Source: SB21 sp964535295 | GTDB lineage: Bacteria; CLD3; SB21 | Assembly (NCBI GenBank): GCA_964535295.1 | Contig: CAZHUW010000008.1 | Span: forward strand, 1 to 35,786 | Length of the DNA: 35,786 bases | Reading direction: 5' to 3' | In this document: positions 7,653 to 15,558 of the stretch, piece after piece | Layout of the letters: each line of letters opens with the position of its first letter | Position numbering within the stretch: position 1 is the first letter of the stretch | Notes under the pieces: generated by a model | Databases searched by the model: none | Told to the model about the DNA's origin: nothing | Seen by the model: the letters and a program-made list of their open reading frames with translations, nothing else | Position numbers and translations under genes: made by a program

Positions 7653-8236
7653 ATGGTAAAATTATGTCTTATGTTATCATGCACATCCGTGTTGTCTTCC
7701 TTCGAGGCTTACACACAAACCTATCCTACACACACTTACTGGATTGATTGGAATGTAGGATATCAAAGAACGAATGGTGAAGTATACTCTGCGAAAGGAA
7801 TCAATCTCAACTACGGTTACAAGCTGCATTTCTTCTCACTTCAATTGATGAAATCCAGCCATAACTTTTTGTCGGCAAAGGATAGCAGCCACACTGTCTT
7901 CACTGCTTCCTCGAAAACCATCAGATTGAACTATGGTGTTTCTACGATCTCAAGACACGGCTTCTTCACAGCTTCGTTGGGGGTTTCTATTTCACAAGGT
8001 ACAAAAGCTATCTATTCTTATTCCATTTCAAGTTATTATAATGAGTAATATGGTTGGTCAACATTTAAGTATTACCGTAAAAAACATTTCCGATCCTTTT
8101 CGTTACCATTGTCTTTTCAGCTGTCTGGAGCATGTCCAAATACGTGGGGCTGAGTCTCGGATATACGTATTTTTACAACAAGCATAATTCTTCCAATTAT
8201 ATAAAACTTAGTTTGTTAACAGGATACCTAAGATAA
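7653..8236 (+). pseudogene. Broken outer-membrane beta-barrel gene (nonsense codon plus frameshift)
   Basis: The frame opens at the ATG at 7653 (AGGAG five bases upstream) with a signal peptide ending near EAYTQ and barrel-like strands (WIDWNVGYQRTNGE, GINLNYGYKLHFFSLQLMKS, GFFTASLGVSISQG). It stops at TAA 8046-8048 after SISSYYNE. The same frame continues with YGWSTFKYY...FSLPLSFQLSG, and from about 8132 another frame gives SKYVGLSLGYTYFYNKHN...YIKLSLLTGYLR-stop (8234-8236), a convincing barrel C-terminus. One in-frame stop and one frameshift therefore break a gene of about 194 codons. A sequencing error could explain one lesion but less easily both. The N-terminal 131-residue product could still be made but would not form a full barrel. 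Confidence 0.7.
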
Positions 8237-8273
8237 CATGACGGAAGGATATCAATACATTAACCAAAATGAG
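8204..8273 (+). repeat. Direct repeat copy B
   Basis: Diverged second copy of 6955-7023. Its first half is the 3' end of the broken barrel gene and its second half ends in the identical 17-mer ACATTAACCAAAATGAG. No gene follows directly: the copy B leader leads into about 130 bases without a coding region before the methyltransferase gene, so the gene it once served seems lost. Confidence 0.75.
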
Positions 8274-8403
8274 TAGACAAGTTCAAGTTGTTGGTTTTAA
8301 TATTAAATTCGGCAACTAAATCCTTGTTTTGAAAACCGAAAGGGTTTATACTGCTTCCAGAAAAGCGTATGTCCAATTCTTTTTTATTTCTCTGTATAAA
8401 TTC

Positions 8404-9855
8404 ATGAGCATCGAAATCCCAGAAGTATTTATCCAATATCTCGATTCCGTTTTAGGCGCCGAAAAAGAAAAATTCCTGTCCGGTTTGAATTTTTCCAAAC
8501 GAACCACTTTCCGTGCCAATACGCTCAAAATTCCAAAAGAAGAATTGATACGGCGGCTCACTCAAAGCGGATTCCATATCCAGGATATTAGATTTGCAGA
8601 TGCTGTCGTTTTAGAGAGCGAGACCACGCTTCTCAGCAAAACGATCGAACATTTCCTGGGGCTTGTTTACATCCAAAGCATCGCATCGATGATCCCGCCT
8701 TTGGTTCTTGACCCAAAAGAAAATGAAATGATCCTCGATATTTCTGCAGCACCGGGCTCCAAAACCACACAGATCGGACAGATGATGAAAAACCGGGGCG
8801 TGTTGGTTGCCAACGACTGGGACGGAAAACGGATCAAGACCTTGTCTCACAATCTCGACCGCATGGGCCTGATCAACGCGGCCATGGTCAATATGGGCGG
8901 AGAACGTATCGGGAATCTCCTTCCGGAGACATTTGATAAAATTTTGGTCGATGCACCTTGTTCCGCTCTTGGCGTGATCCACAAAGCGCCTCAGGCTGTT
9001 GCAAACCTGAATTATCTGCAGAAATTCGCTTTTATCCAGGAACAGCTGCTCGTTAGTGCGATCAAGGCGGCTAAGGTCGGCGGAACCATCGTGTATTCTA
9101 CATGCACAGTGGCTCCTGAGGAAAATGAAAAATTGATCAATGGTATCCTTTCGCGTTATCCCTTTGAGCTCGAAGATATAGCTTTGCCCGCGCAACTGGA
9201 GTTCATGCCTGGGATCACCGGTTATAACGGCGAAACTTATCACGCTTCATTATCAAAGACCGTGAGAATCCTGCCATCAGAAATCAATCCGGAAGGGTTT
9301 TTCATAGCAAAATTGAACAAAACAGGAAGCGTGGGCACACCAGAGGGAAAAGAACCTTTCAATAATAAGAAGATCCGGTTTGAATTCTCGTCCGCACAGG
9401 ATAAGGCGATACGGCCATTAGCAAATTATTTTGAAAGAACATTCGGAATAGACCCGGCTTTCTGGGATTCATTTTTATTTGTTATCAAAGACGACGAGAT
9501 CCTGATTACCTCGAAAGAATGGCAAGGAAAAGAAGGCCTTCTGAATCGGATTTATACCCATCGTGTCGGAACGCGCCTGGCTCGGACGAGACGCGCCGAG
9601 GAGTGGAAATTATCAACCAACGCCGCCCAGCTTTTTTCAACCGCCATTACCAGGAATAAAATCAACCTCACTGATACAAAAGAGATCGAAACGTTCGTAG
9701 GCGCCGGCACTATTCGCCGCGCTTTTGAGATCGACAAAGGCGGGGTTGTCGTTTCCGCTAACGGGTATACGCTCGGCTGCGGCGTGATCCATCAGGGAAA
9801 TCTTAAAAGCCAAATGCCCAAGAGCAGGACCGTTATTTCGGTGGATATTATTTAA
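8404..9855 (+). CDS. RsmF/NOL1-NOP2-Sun-type rRNA (cytosine-C5)-methyltransferase
   Basis: A 483-residue SAM-dependent enzyme expected to make m5C in ribosomal RNA. Motif I is DISAAPGSKTTQI (about 112-124), motif IV DAPCSALG holds the release cysteine (Cys186) and motif VI YSTCT the nucleophile (Cys234). An N-terminal RNA-binding region with RANTLK precedes the catalytic domain, and the C-terminal third (from about 330) looks like the RsmF/YebU-type PUA-like domain. The frame is open to a TTG at 8329, but residues from ATG 8404 (MSIEIPEVFIQYL) look like the family N-terminus, so I use that. No clear ribosome binding site is visible. Confidence 0.88.
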   Translation: MSIEIPEVFIQYLDSVLGAEKEKFLSGLNFSKRTTFRANTLKIPKEELIRRLTQSGFHIQDIRFADAVVLESETTLLSKTIEHFLGLVYIQSIASMIPPLVLDPKENEMILDISAAPGSKTTQIGQMMKNRGVLVANDWDGKRIKTLSHNLDRMGLINAAMVNMGGERIGNLLPETFDKILVDAPCSALGVIHKAPQAVANLNYLQKFAFIQEQLLVSAIKAAKVGGTIVYSTCTVAPEENEKLINGILSRYPFELEDIALPAQLEFMPGITGYNGETYHASLSKTVRILPSEINPEGFFIAKLNKTGSVGTPEGKEPFNNKKIRFEFSSAQDKAIRPLANYFERTFGIDPAFWDSFLFVIKDDEILITSKEWQGKEGLLNRIYTHRVGTRLARTRRAEEWKLSTNAAQLFSTAITRNKINLTDTKEIETFVGAGTIRRAFEIDKGGVVVSANGYTLGCGVIHQGNLKSQMPKSRTVISVDII

Positions 9856-9861
9856 ATGAAT

Positions 9862-9907
9862 TTCCCGCAAATCATGCAGACTTTACAATTCGCATCATTT
9901 GCGGGAA
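9862..9907. terminator. Long hairpin between convergent genes
   Basis: TTCCCGCAAAT pairs perfectly with ATTTGCGGGAA (11 bp); after one C-C mismatch ATGC pairs with GCAT, with a 14-base loop. It sits between the convergent methyltransferase and VWA genes. There is no T-run on either side, so it may be a 3'-end stabilising structure rather than an intrinsic terminator. Confidence 0.5.
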
Positions 9908-9930
9908 TATAATTTCGTATAGTGTTTTCC

Positions 9931-11904
9931 TTATCTTTTCTCACCGATCATGTTTACGGTTTTAAGTTTGATCGTCCGGTAGACCAAATTGTCAAAATCA
10001 GCGAACGCTTCGTTGTTTGTCCTATACTTCGTGTCGAGTCCGTCTAAGATGTTTTTAACTTCGCTCAGTTCCCTGTTCTTTGCCCAATAACTTTCCCGCA
10101 TGATCTCAGAATACAAAACGACCGCTGAAATAAACTGAAAGTTCGATGTCTCCGGTAGAGAACCTGGCGAAGTCATGCGGATCGATTCCTCGATCTCCGA
10201 AACGTCTTTTCCGTCCGGTGATTTATAACGAATATTGATCTTTCCGATGTTTTCCGGGTTCGGATCCTTCAATTTTACTTCACACAAAGCGGTTACGGTG
10301 TGGCCCGAACCGACCTCGCCGCCGTCAACTTTATCATTTCGAAAATCCTCATCCTTCACATCCCGTTTCTCATACCCGATCAAACGGTATCGGCTGACCA
10401 TATCTTTATCAAATGTAACCTGAATTTTGACATCTCTCGCGATCACTTGAAGTGTGCCGGTAAGTTGTTCTACAAATACCCGCTTGGCTTCATTCAGATC
10501 ATCAATATAATAATAGGTCCCGTCGCCTTTCGTAGCTAGCTGTTCGATCAGGACGTCGTTGTAATTTCCCATCCCAAATCCGCATGCCGAAAGCGTAATA
10601 CCTTTGTCCTTATATTTTTCGATCTGTTTCAGCAGTCCTTCGGACGATGTCTCGCCATTATTGGCCACGCCGTCCGTACACAGAATGACACGGTTAATGG
10701 ATTGCGGCTGAAAATGTTTTGCCGCGAGCTGATATCCCTGCCACAATCCGGCTTCTGCATTGGTCGACCCTTCGCTGTACAGCCCGTTTACAGCATCTGC
10801 GATTTTCTCTTTATCCGATGTGGGTTCCAACATGGTCTGCGCGTCCGTGCCGTAAGTTACGATACCAACACGATCGCCGTTTTTGAGTTCACGCGTCAAC
10901 AGAAGAAGTGTTTTTTTCACCAGGCCCAAACGGTTTTCAATATTCATAGAGCCGGATACATCGATCACAAAAGTAAGATTGGCTGGTTTTCTGTCCTCAA
11001 CCTTGATCTCTTTCCCTTTGATCCCAATTTTGACCAGCTGATAATTCTTACTGATCACCGAAGGGGCTGACTGAACTGAGACCGCAAAAATTTTGCTCTC
11101 GGGAGCCGCATACAACGGCTTGAAATAATTCACGAACTCCTCAACTCGAACCGCATCCTTTGGCGGAAGCTCTCCGTTCATAATATAGTTCCTCACAAGC
11201 GAATATGATGCGGTACTCACATCGGCGCCAAAAGTTGAAAGATTGTCATCTTCCGTATCAATGAAAGGATTGGCGCCATAATCATGATGATACATGTCCC
11301 AAAATTTTTGCCCGTTAGGCGGATTTAAATAACTTATTCCGGCAGGAGCAACTCCTCCGGATCCCCCAGCCACACTAAGGATACCGCGCCCTGCCATAGC
11401 TTTGGACGATATGGTATGCTTGTCTTTCTCGATCTTTTTTTCAGGCATAACCTGTGATTCGTCGGCAAGAGCTTCCTCCAATTGCAGGTCCGACGCTCCC
11501 CCTTTTTGAATTTGAATATTCAGTTCCTCCGCAGGGATCGTTTTAGCAGTTGATATTTTTGAAATATCCTCTTTCAGGAAAAGCTGCAGATGATGATCCA
11601 TAAAAGCCGTAATGTCGATGCCCTCCACTTTTACACTTTGAAAATTCTCAGTGCTTATCATAAGATCATAAGTCCCGGACGAAATACCTTCTATATTGAA
11701 ATAACCTGAAGAATCTGTTCTCACCGTTATACCCGAACCGATCAGCTTTACAGTAACATTTGGAATCGGAGTTCCGGTGTCTTTACTCCGGATAATACCG
11801 CTCAGAGTCCCGGATCCTCCTGCGGCTAAAAAAGCTACTATACTTGCCATACCAAACAATACTCCTAACAACACAGTCAATTTATTCAAATTACTCCTGT
11901 TCAT
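9931..11904 (-). CDS. YfbK-like von Willebrand factor A protein with carboxypeptidase-regulatory-like domain
   Basis: A 657-residue exported protein. After a hydrophobic N-terminus (about 8-28) comes a carboxypeptidase-regulatory-like beta sandwich (about 32-112: GTLSGIIRSKDTGTPIPNV, RTDSSGYFNIEGISSGTYDL), a low-complexity linker, the YfbK-type N-terminal domain (FVNYF, about 195-290), a VWA domain (about 308-480) and the C-terminal DUF3520-like region. The metal site is complete: DVSGS (Asp315, Ser317, Ser319), a Thr near 381 (EGSTNAE) and Asp411 (CTDG). Such proteins are thought to act in envelope protein interactions; the ligand is unknown. AAGGAGGG lies five bases before the ATG. It appears monocistronic. 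Confidence 0.88.
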   Translation of the reverse strand: MNRSNLNKLTVLLGVLFGMASIVAFLAAGGSGTLSGIIRSKDTGTPIPNVTVKLIGSGITVRTDSSGYFNIEGISSGTYDLMISTENFQSVKVEGIDITAFMDHHLQLFLKEDISKISTAKTIPAEELNIQIQKGGASDLQLEEALADESQVMPEKKIEKDKHTISSKAMAGRGILSVAGGSGGVAPAGISYLNPPNGQKFWDMYHHDYGANPFIDTEDDNLSTFGADVSTASYSLVRNYIMNGELPPKDAVRVEEFVNYFKPLYAAPESKIFAVSVQSAPSVISKNYQLVKIGIKGKEIKVEDRKPANLTFVIDVSGSMNIENRLGLVKKTLLLLTRELKNGDRVGIVTYGTDAQTMLEPTSDKEKIADAVNGLYSEGSTNAEAGLWQGYQLAAKHFQPQSINRVILCTDGVANNGETSSEGLLKQIEKYKDKGITLSACGFGMGNYNDVLIEQLATKGDGTYYYIDDLNEAKRVFVEQLTGTLQVIARDVKIQVTFDKDMVSRYRLIGYEKRDVKDEDFRNDKVDGGEVGSGHTVTALCEVKLKDPNPENIGKINIRYKSPDGKDVSEIEESIRMTSPGSLPETSNFQFISAVVLYSEIMRESYWAKNRELSEVKNILDGLDTKYRTNNEAFADFDNLVYRTIKLKTVNMIGEKR

Positions 11905-12049
11905 ACACCCTCCTTATTTTTTTAATGATCATGTCACTACTTTCCCAAAGCGTGTAAATCTGACACATAGTCGCTTAACGATAAATAAAGAGGATCCGTT
12001 TAGTGTAAATCTTAACTATTATCGCCAGAGGACTGAACCGGTTTTAGTC

Positions 12050-12078
12050 TTGTGGGATATGGAGTTTTTATTTATATT
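12050..12078 (+). promoter_or_regulatory. Possible fabI promoter
   Basis: TTGTGG (12050-12055), 17 bases, TATATT (12073-12078), in the 243-base divergent gap between the VWA gene and fabI. The -35 is weak. The leader would be about 63 bases. Confidence 0.4.
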
Positions 12079-12147
12079 GGGCAGAATTCCTAAAGGTACG
12101 CACATCGGTCATTTTGCTGTTATCCAAATAACTAAGGAGCATTCTTT

Positions 12148-12915
12148 ATGGTCATGCGAGGGAAACAGGGTCTTATCTGCGGCGTCGCTAATAAACGCAG
12201 TATTGCGCATTCGATCGCCAAAAGCCTGCATCGCGAAGGCGCCAAGCTGGCATTCACTTACCAGGGCGATGCGGTCAAGAAGAACGTGGTCGAGATCGCG
12301 GACGAATTGGACAGCGATTTTGTCTACAAATGCGATGTGACAAAGGATCAGGATGTACAGACGATGTTCCACGACCTCAGAAAAGACATGCACCACATCG
12401 ATTTTCTGGTACATTCACTCGCGTTTACGAATAAAGAAGATTTGAAAAAGGATTTCCACAAGACCAGTCGCGAGGGATTTGCCCTGGCGCACGATATCAG
12501 CGCATATTCCCTGATTTTACTTTCTCATGGCGCCTTACCTTTAATGCATGATCACGGCGGCTCGATCCTCACCTTATCCTATTACGGCGCGGAAAAAGTT
12601 ATACCCGGCTACAATGTAATGGGCGTCGCCAAAGCTTCTCTGGAGGCCAGTGTAAGATATCTTGCCGCAGACCTTGGCGGTCGCAAGATACGCGTCAACG
12701 CGATATCCGCCGGCCCGGTCAATACGCTGGCCGCGCGCGGCATTGCCGGTTTTACCAAGATCCTCGACATCGTACCTGAACGCGCCCCGCTGAAGAGAAA
12801 TGTTGAAGTGGATGAAGTAGGCGATGCGGGTCTTTTCCTGTGTTCTTCTTGGGCCAGCGGCATTACAGGAGAAACTCTTTACGTGGATTGCGGGTATCAT
12901 GTGGTGGGTATGTGA
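12148..12915 (+). CDS. fabI: Enoyl-[acyl-carrier-protein] reductase (NADH), FabI
   Basis: A 255-residue short-chain dehydrogenase-type enzyme that reduces enoyl-ACP in the last step of each fatty-acid elongation round. FabI-specific features are the atypical cofactor loop (GLICGVANKRSIAHSIAK instead of TGxxxGIG), LAFTYQGD, and the catalytic Tyr145, Tyr155 and Lys162 (Y-x6-K) in the YYGAEKVIPGYNVMGVAK region, plus SAGPVNTLAARGI in the substrate loop. AAGGAG lies eight bases before the ATG; the alternative ATG at 12154 is spaced too far. Two small genes of unrelated look follow 31 bases downstream. Confidence 0.95.
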   Translation: MVMRGKQGLICGVANKRSIAHSIAKSLHREGAKLAFTYQGDAVKKNVVEIADELDSDFVYKCDVTKDQDVQTMFHDLRKDMHHIDFLVHSLAFTNKEDLKKDFHKTSREGFALAHDISAYSLILLSHGALPLMHDHGGSILTLSYYGAEKVIPGYNVMGVAKASLEASVRYLAADLGGRKIRVNAISAGPVNTLAARGIAGFTKILDIVPERAPLKRNVEVDEVGDAGLFLCSSWASGITGETLYVDCGYHVVGM

Positions 12916-12946
12916 TCTAACAGGAATAGACAATTAAACTGTAACC

Positions 12947-13390
12947 ATGAATCTTTTCAATGAATTGCTGGCGGTCATTGAGCGAATTAAGGAGCAGCGT
13001 TATTTACTCATCGGAGGACTCGCTTATTCGGTTTATGCCCAACCCAGATTTACGCAAGATATAGACTTTCTGATATCTGAAAAAGAATTTGAAGTGATTT
13101 TCGCCTCGCTTGTAAAGGCCGGTTTTATAGACAAACGTAACATCCTGAAATTTAAGAATGCGACTATTGCCCGTTGTGTGAAGATGCAAGAACCTGATAC
13201 CGTGATCGTAGATTTTTTACTGGAGGAAGAAGATTCGTTCAATGCAGTATACAATAAAAGAAATGTAATTGATTATCAGGGTATTGAAATAAATGTAATC
13301 GATCCTCAATCGCTGATTACTATCAAACTAAAAAGAAACAGCAAGCAAGATCAACTGGATGTCGAAGAATTAAAAAAACTGAATCTGTAA
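12947..13390 (+). CDS. Nucleotidyltransferase-fold protein (AbiEii/DUF6036-like)
   Basis: A 147-residue protein with the minimal nucleotidyltransferase core: LLIGGLAYSVYA (the GG/S element), RFTQDIDFLI giving the DxD metal pair, and a later Asp in VIVDFLL (about residue 90) as third acidic residue. The C-terminus with DPQSLITIKLKR and an Asp/Glu/Lys-rich tail resembles stand-alone NTase proteins of the AbiEii/MNT group, several of which belong to toxin-antitoxin or abortive-infection pairs. No ribosome binding site is visible. Base composition is clearly more AT-rich than fabI upstream. The next gene starts two bases after its stop. Confidence 0.75.
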   Translation: MNLFNELLAVIERIKEQRYLLIGGLAYSVYAQPRFTQDIDFLISEKEFEVIFASLVKAGFIDKRNILKFKNATIARCVKMQEPDTVIVDFLLEEEDSFNAVYNKRNVIDYQGIEINVIDPQSLITIKLKRNSKQDQLDVEELKKLNL

Positions 13391-13392
13391 CC

Positions 13393-13581
13393 GTGAAAAT
13401 CAATTCAAAAGAAGCCGTTGCCAAGCTTAAAACAACGGCCGCTTTACATGAACTTTATTTTGAACTTTCAAAGTTTGAATTCAAAGATCCTGCACGTCAA
13501 AATGCCGCTAAAACCTATTATTCAAAGATCAACGAGTCATTAAAATTCTATAATGAACCCGTAACAACTCAACCCGATTAG
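13393..13581 (+). CDS. Small protein partnered with the nucleotidyltransferase, unknown function
   Basis: A 62-residue charged protein that seems to begin at a GTG two bases after the NTase stop, so expression is probably coupled. It is predicted mostly helical (EAVAKLKTTAALHELYFELSKFE) with a proline-containing tail. There is no RxxxxH motif, so it is not a recognisable HEPN toxin, and no helix-turn-helix is evident. Its last codon lies two bases from the convergent acyl-CoA dehydrogenase stop. AT-rich like its partner. Confidence 0.55.
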   Translation: MKINSKEAVAKLKTTAALHELYFELSKFEFKDPARQNAAKTYYSKINESLKFYNEPVTTQPD

Positions 13582-13583
13582 CT

Positions 13584-15308
13584 CTAATTCGCCTCTTCAA
13601 GAATCATATTCTTCTTTTCCATCAGCGTTTCAAAATCACTTTGAACCACTTGCGATTTCATGGCTACTTCCGGCATCGCGTATTCCAAGAAATATTTAAG
13701 GACATCTTTCTTCCGTTCTGATTTAGTCGCATCGCGGAGCATGAGATAACCGATCAAAACTTTGCTCGCCATTTCTACAATGCGGCGCGAATGATAGGTC
13801 TGATAGTCGGTGCTCTTTTTTTCTTTTACAAAATGCAGCGCCTTATTCAGCAACCCATGCATCTCTTTTACGGTTTTATGATAGGCTTCGACCGATGCGA
13901 AATCAAACGAGGTTTCATATTCCTGAATAAGTTCATCAAACGTCCCTTTGATAATGCCGCCGACCGCCGCGACGACCTGAAGTTGTGTCGTGCCTTCGTA
14001 GATGTTTGTAATGCGCGCATCACGGTAAAAACGTTCCGCGTCAAATTCATGCATGTAACCCACGCCGCCGTGGATCTGCAGCCCGTCATTGGCAACTTCG
14101 TTGGCCATTTCCGTGTTATAGGCTTTGCACATCGGGGTCAGCATTCCCGCATAAGCCGAGTATTTCTTCGTTTCATCCCTCAGTTCCTTTGCCGGCTCGG
14201 TTTGTTTGTCGAATAATCTCTCAAGCCCGTCTTTAACATCTACCATGCGCGTAGTCTCATACAACAGCGTACGCCCGGCTTCAATTTTGACCTTCATGTT
14301 CAAAAGCATTTCTGTTACGGGGATCATGTTCTTGATCGCAGTCTTGAACTGAACGCGTATCTCGGAGTGTTTTTTCGCCGCGCGGTAAGCCGCTTCCGCG
14401 ATCCCCACGGCCTGCGCGGAAACGCCGACGCGGGCTTCATTCATCAACGCCATCACGTATTTGATCAACCCCATTCTTCTTTGACCGATGAGGATCGCCG
14501 GCGCATCGTCAAACTGCAGTTCGCATGTCGGCGAACCGTGAATACCCATTTTGTGTTCAATACGTCGGATGATCATGTGTTTATCGCGCTCGTAGAGGAA
14601 CATGGACAGGCCGCGTCCGTCGGACGTATTCTCTTCGCTGCGCGCCAGGACCAGCGAGATCTCGCCGCAGCCGTTGGTAATAAAATGTTTGACGCCGCTC
14701 AGCAGCCACTGGCCTTTTTCATCCTGACGTGCTTTGACCATGACCGACTGTAGATCGCTGCCCGCATCCGGTTCTGTCAACGCCATTGAGGATGTCACTT
14801 CACCCGAACATAAACGCGGCAGGTACTTCATTTTGATCTCTTCATCGGCGAACTTGTTGATCGTTCCGGCAATATCATCCTGCAGGCCGTATATATTCAT
14901 AAATGAAGCGTCCGCGCGGGAGATCATTTCGATGGCCATCGTATAGATGGTAATGGGGCAATTCAATCCGCCGTATTTACGCGGTATGGTGAAACCAAAT
15001 AATTGAGCCTCTTTGCAGACCTTCAACTCCTCGTACGTCGCCTTGGCATAGGTTACTTCGCCGTCTTTGAAATGAGCACCCTCGGCATCCACTTCTGCTG
15101 CCTTAGGCGCGATGGTATTGCCGGCGATATCACCGACGATCTCCAGAACGCCGTCGTACGTTTCGATCGCTTCTTCCACTGAACCGGGCGCAATGTCGTA
15201 CGCATCCTTGTCCGCAAAATTGTCTTCCTTTAGTTCAACCACCCGCTTCATATCCATATGTTTCATATGAAACTGAATGTCCTGATTGTCACGATAAAAA
15301 TTCGGCAT
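13584..15308 (-). CDS. Acyl-CoA dehydrogenase, long form
   Basis: A 574-residue FAD enzyme introducing the first double bond in fatty-acid beta-oxidation. The usual order is seen: helical N-domain, TEPDAGSDLQ and GVKHFITNG of the beta-domain, and the C-domain with QIHGGVGYM and the RITNIYEGTTQLQ block whose Glu is the catalytic base. About 110-130 extra residues at the C-terminus, and about 60 at the N-terminus, make it longer than the 380-residue short/medium-chain type, as in many Bacteroidota homologues. AGGAG lies seven bases before the ATG. The leader is long (about 105 bases) and holds a hairpin. Substrate chain length is not predictable. Confidence 0.92.
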   Translation of the reverse strand: MPNFYRDNQDIQFHMKHMDMKRVVELKEDNFADKDAYDIAPGSVEEAIETYDGVLEIVGDIAGNTIAPKAAEVDAEGAHFKDGEVTYAKATYEELKVCKEAQLFGFTIPRKYGGLNCPITIYTMAIEMISRADASFMNIYGLQDDIAGTINKFADEEIKMKYLPRLCSGEVTSSMALTEPDAGSDLQSVMVKARQDEKGQWLLSGVKHFITNGCGEISLVLARSEENTSDGRGLSMFLYERDKHMIIRRIEHKMGIHGSPTCELQFDDAPAILIGQRRMGLIKYVMALMNEARVGVSAQAVGIAEAAYRAAKKHSEIRVQFKTAIKNMIPVTEMLLNMKVKIEAGRTLLYETTRMVDVKDGLERLFDKQTEPAKELRDETKKYSAYAGMLTPMCKAYNTEMANEVANDGLQIHGGVGYMHEFDAERFYRDARITNIYEGTTQLQVVAAVGGIIKGTFDELIQEYETSFDFASVEAYHKTVKEMHGLLNKALHFVKEKKSTDYQTYHSRRIVEMASKVLIGYLMLRDATKSERKKDVLKYFLEYAMPEVAMKSQVVQSDFETLMEKKNMILEEAN

Positions 15309-15362
15309 TGGATCTCTCCTCTTTAGAATAAAGTCATTCGCTGTTTATTTGCGGTTTCAGTT

Positions 15363-15380
15363 ATCCGCCGGTTAGCGGAT
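15363..15380. promoter_or_regulatory. Hairpin in the acyl-CoA dehydrogenase leader
   Basis: ATCCGC-CGGTTA-GCGGAT forms a perfect 6-bp stem. It lies between the promoter at 15422-15450 and the start codon at 15308. On the plus strand it is followed by a run of five to six T, so it might also stop antisense transcription. Function is inferred from position only. Confidence 0.35.
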
Positions 15381-15421
15381 TTTTTAACTGAGCTTAAGGC
15401 CTATTGGCCCAATTGGACAGC

Positions 15422-15450
15422 AAATTAATTTTTTAAACTATATAAGTCAA
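15422..15450 (-). promoter_or_regulatory. Probable acyl-CoA dehydrogenase promoter
   Basis: On the minus strand TTGACT (15450-15445), 17 bases, TAATTTG (from 15427). Back to back with the plus-strand promoter at 15495-15524, making a divergent control region. Confidence 0.5.
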
Positions 15451-15494
15451 TGCTTATATGTGAATCTCTTCGCAAACAGTCCGCGCCTATTTTC

Positions 15495-15524
15495 TTGTCT
15501 TTTTCAGAACGTTTCTTATCTTTG
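15495..15524 (+). promoter_or_regulatory. Promoter of the TSUP/cupin/CPBP unit
   Basis: TTG (15495-15497), 19 bases, TATCTTTG (15517-15524): a good Bacteroidota-type promoter. It places the transcript start near 15531, which rules out the upstream in-frame ATG at 15460 and supports translation from 15559. Confidence 0.65.
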
Positions 15525-15558
15525 TATAAATCAATTTATTTTAAATGTTATTGAACCC

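Noticed and set aside
7933..8187. 84-codon plus-strand frame overlapping the broken barrel gene
   Set aside because: Its protein lacks barrel-like strands, while the neighbouring frames join into a sensible barrel sequence.
6955..8273. Direct repeats as attachment sites of an integrated element
   Set aside because: The repeats are too diverged, overlap coding sequence and enclose no integrase; gene-array decay explains them better, despite the nearby tRNA gene.
8611..9243. 210-codon minus-strand frame inside the methyltransferase gene
   Set aside because: The plus strand encodes all RsmF-family motifs here; the minus frame is a shadow.
15460..15558. 33-residue N-terminal extension of the TSUP protein
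   Set aside because: A good promoter lies inside it, and TSUP proteins usually start at the first membrane segment.
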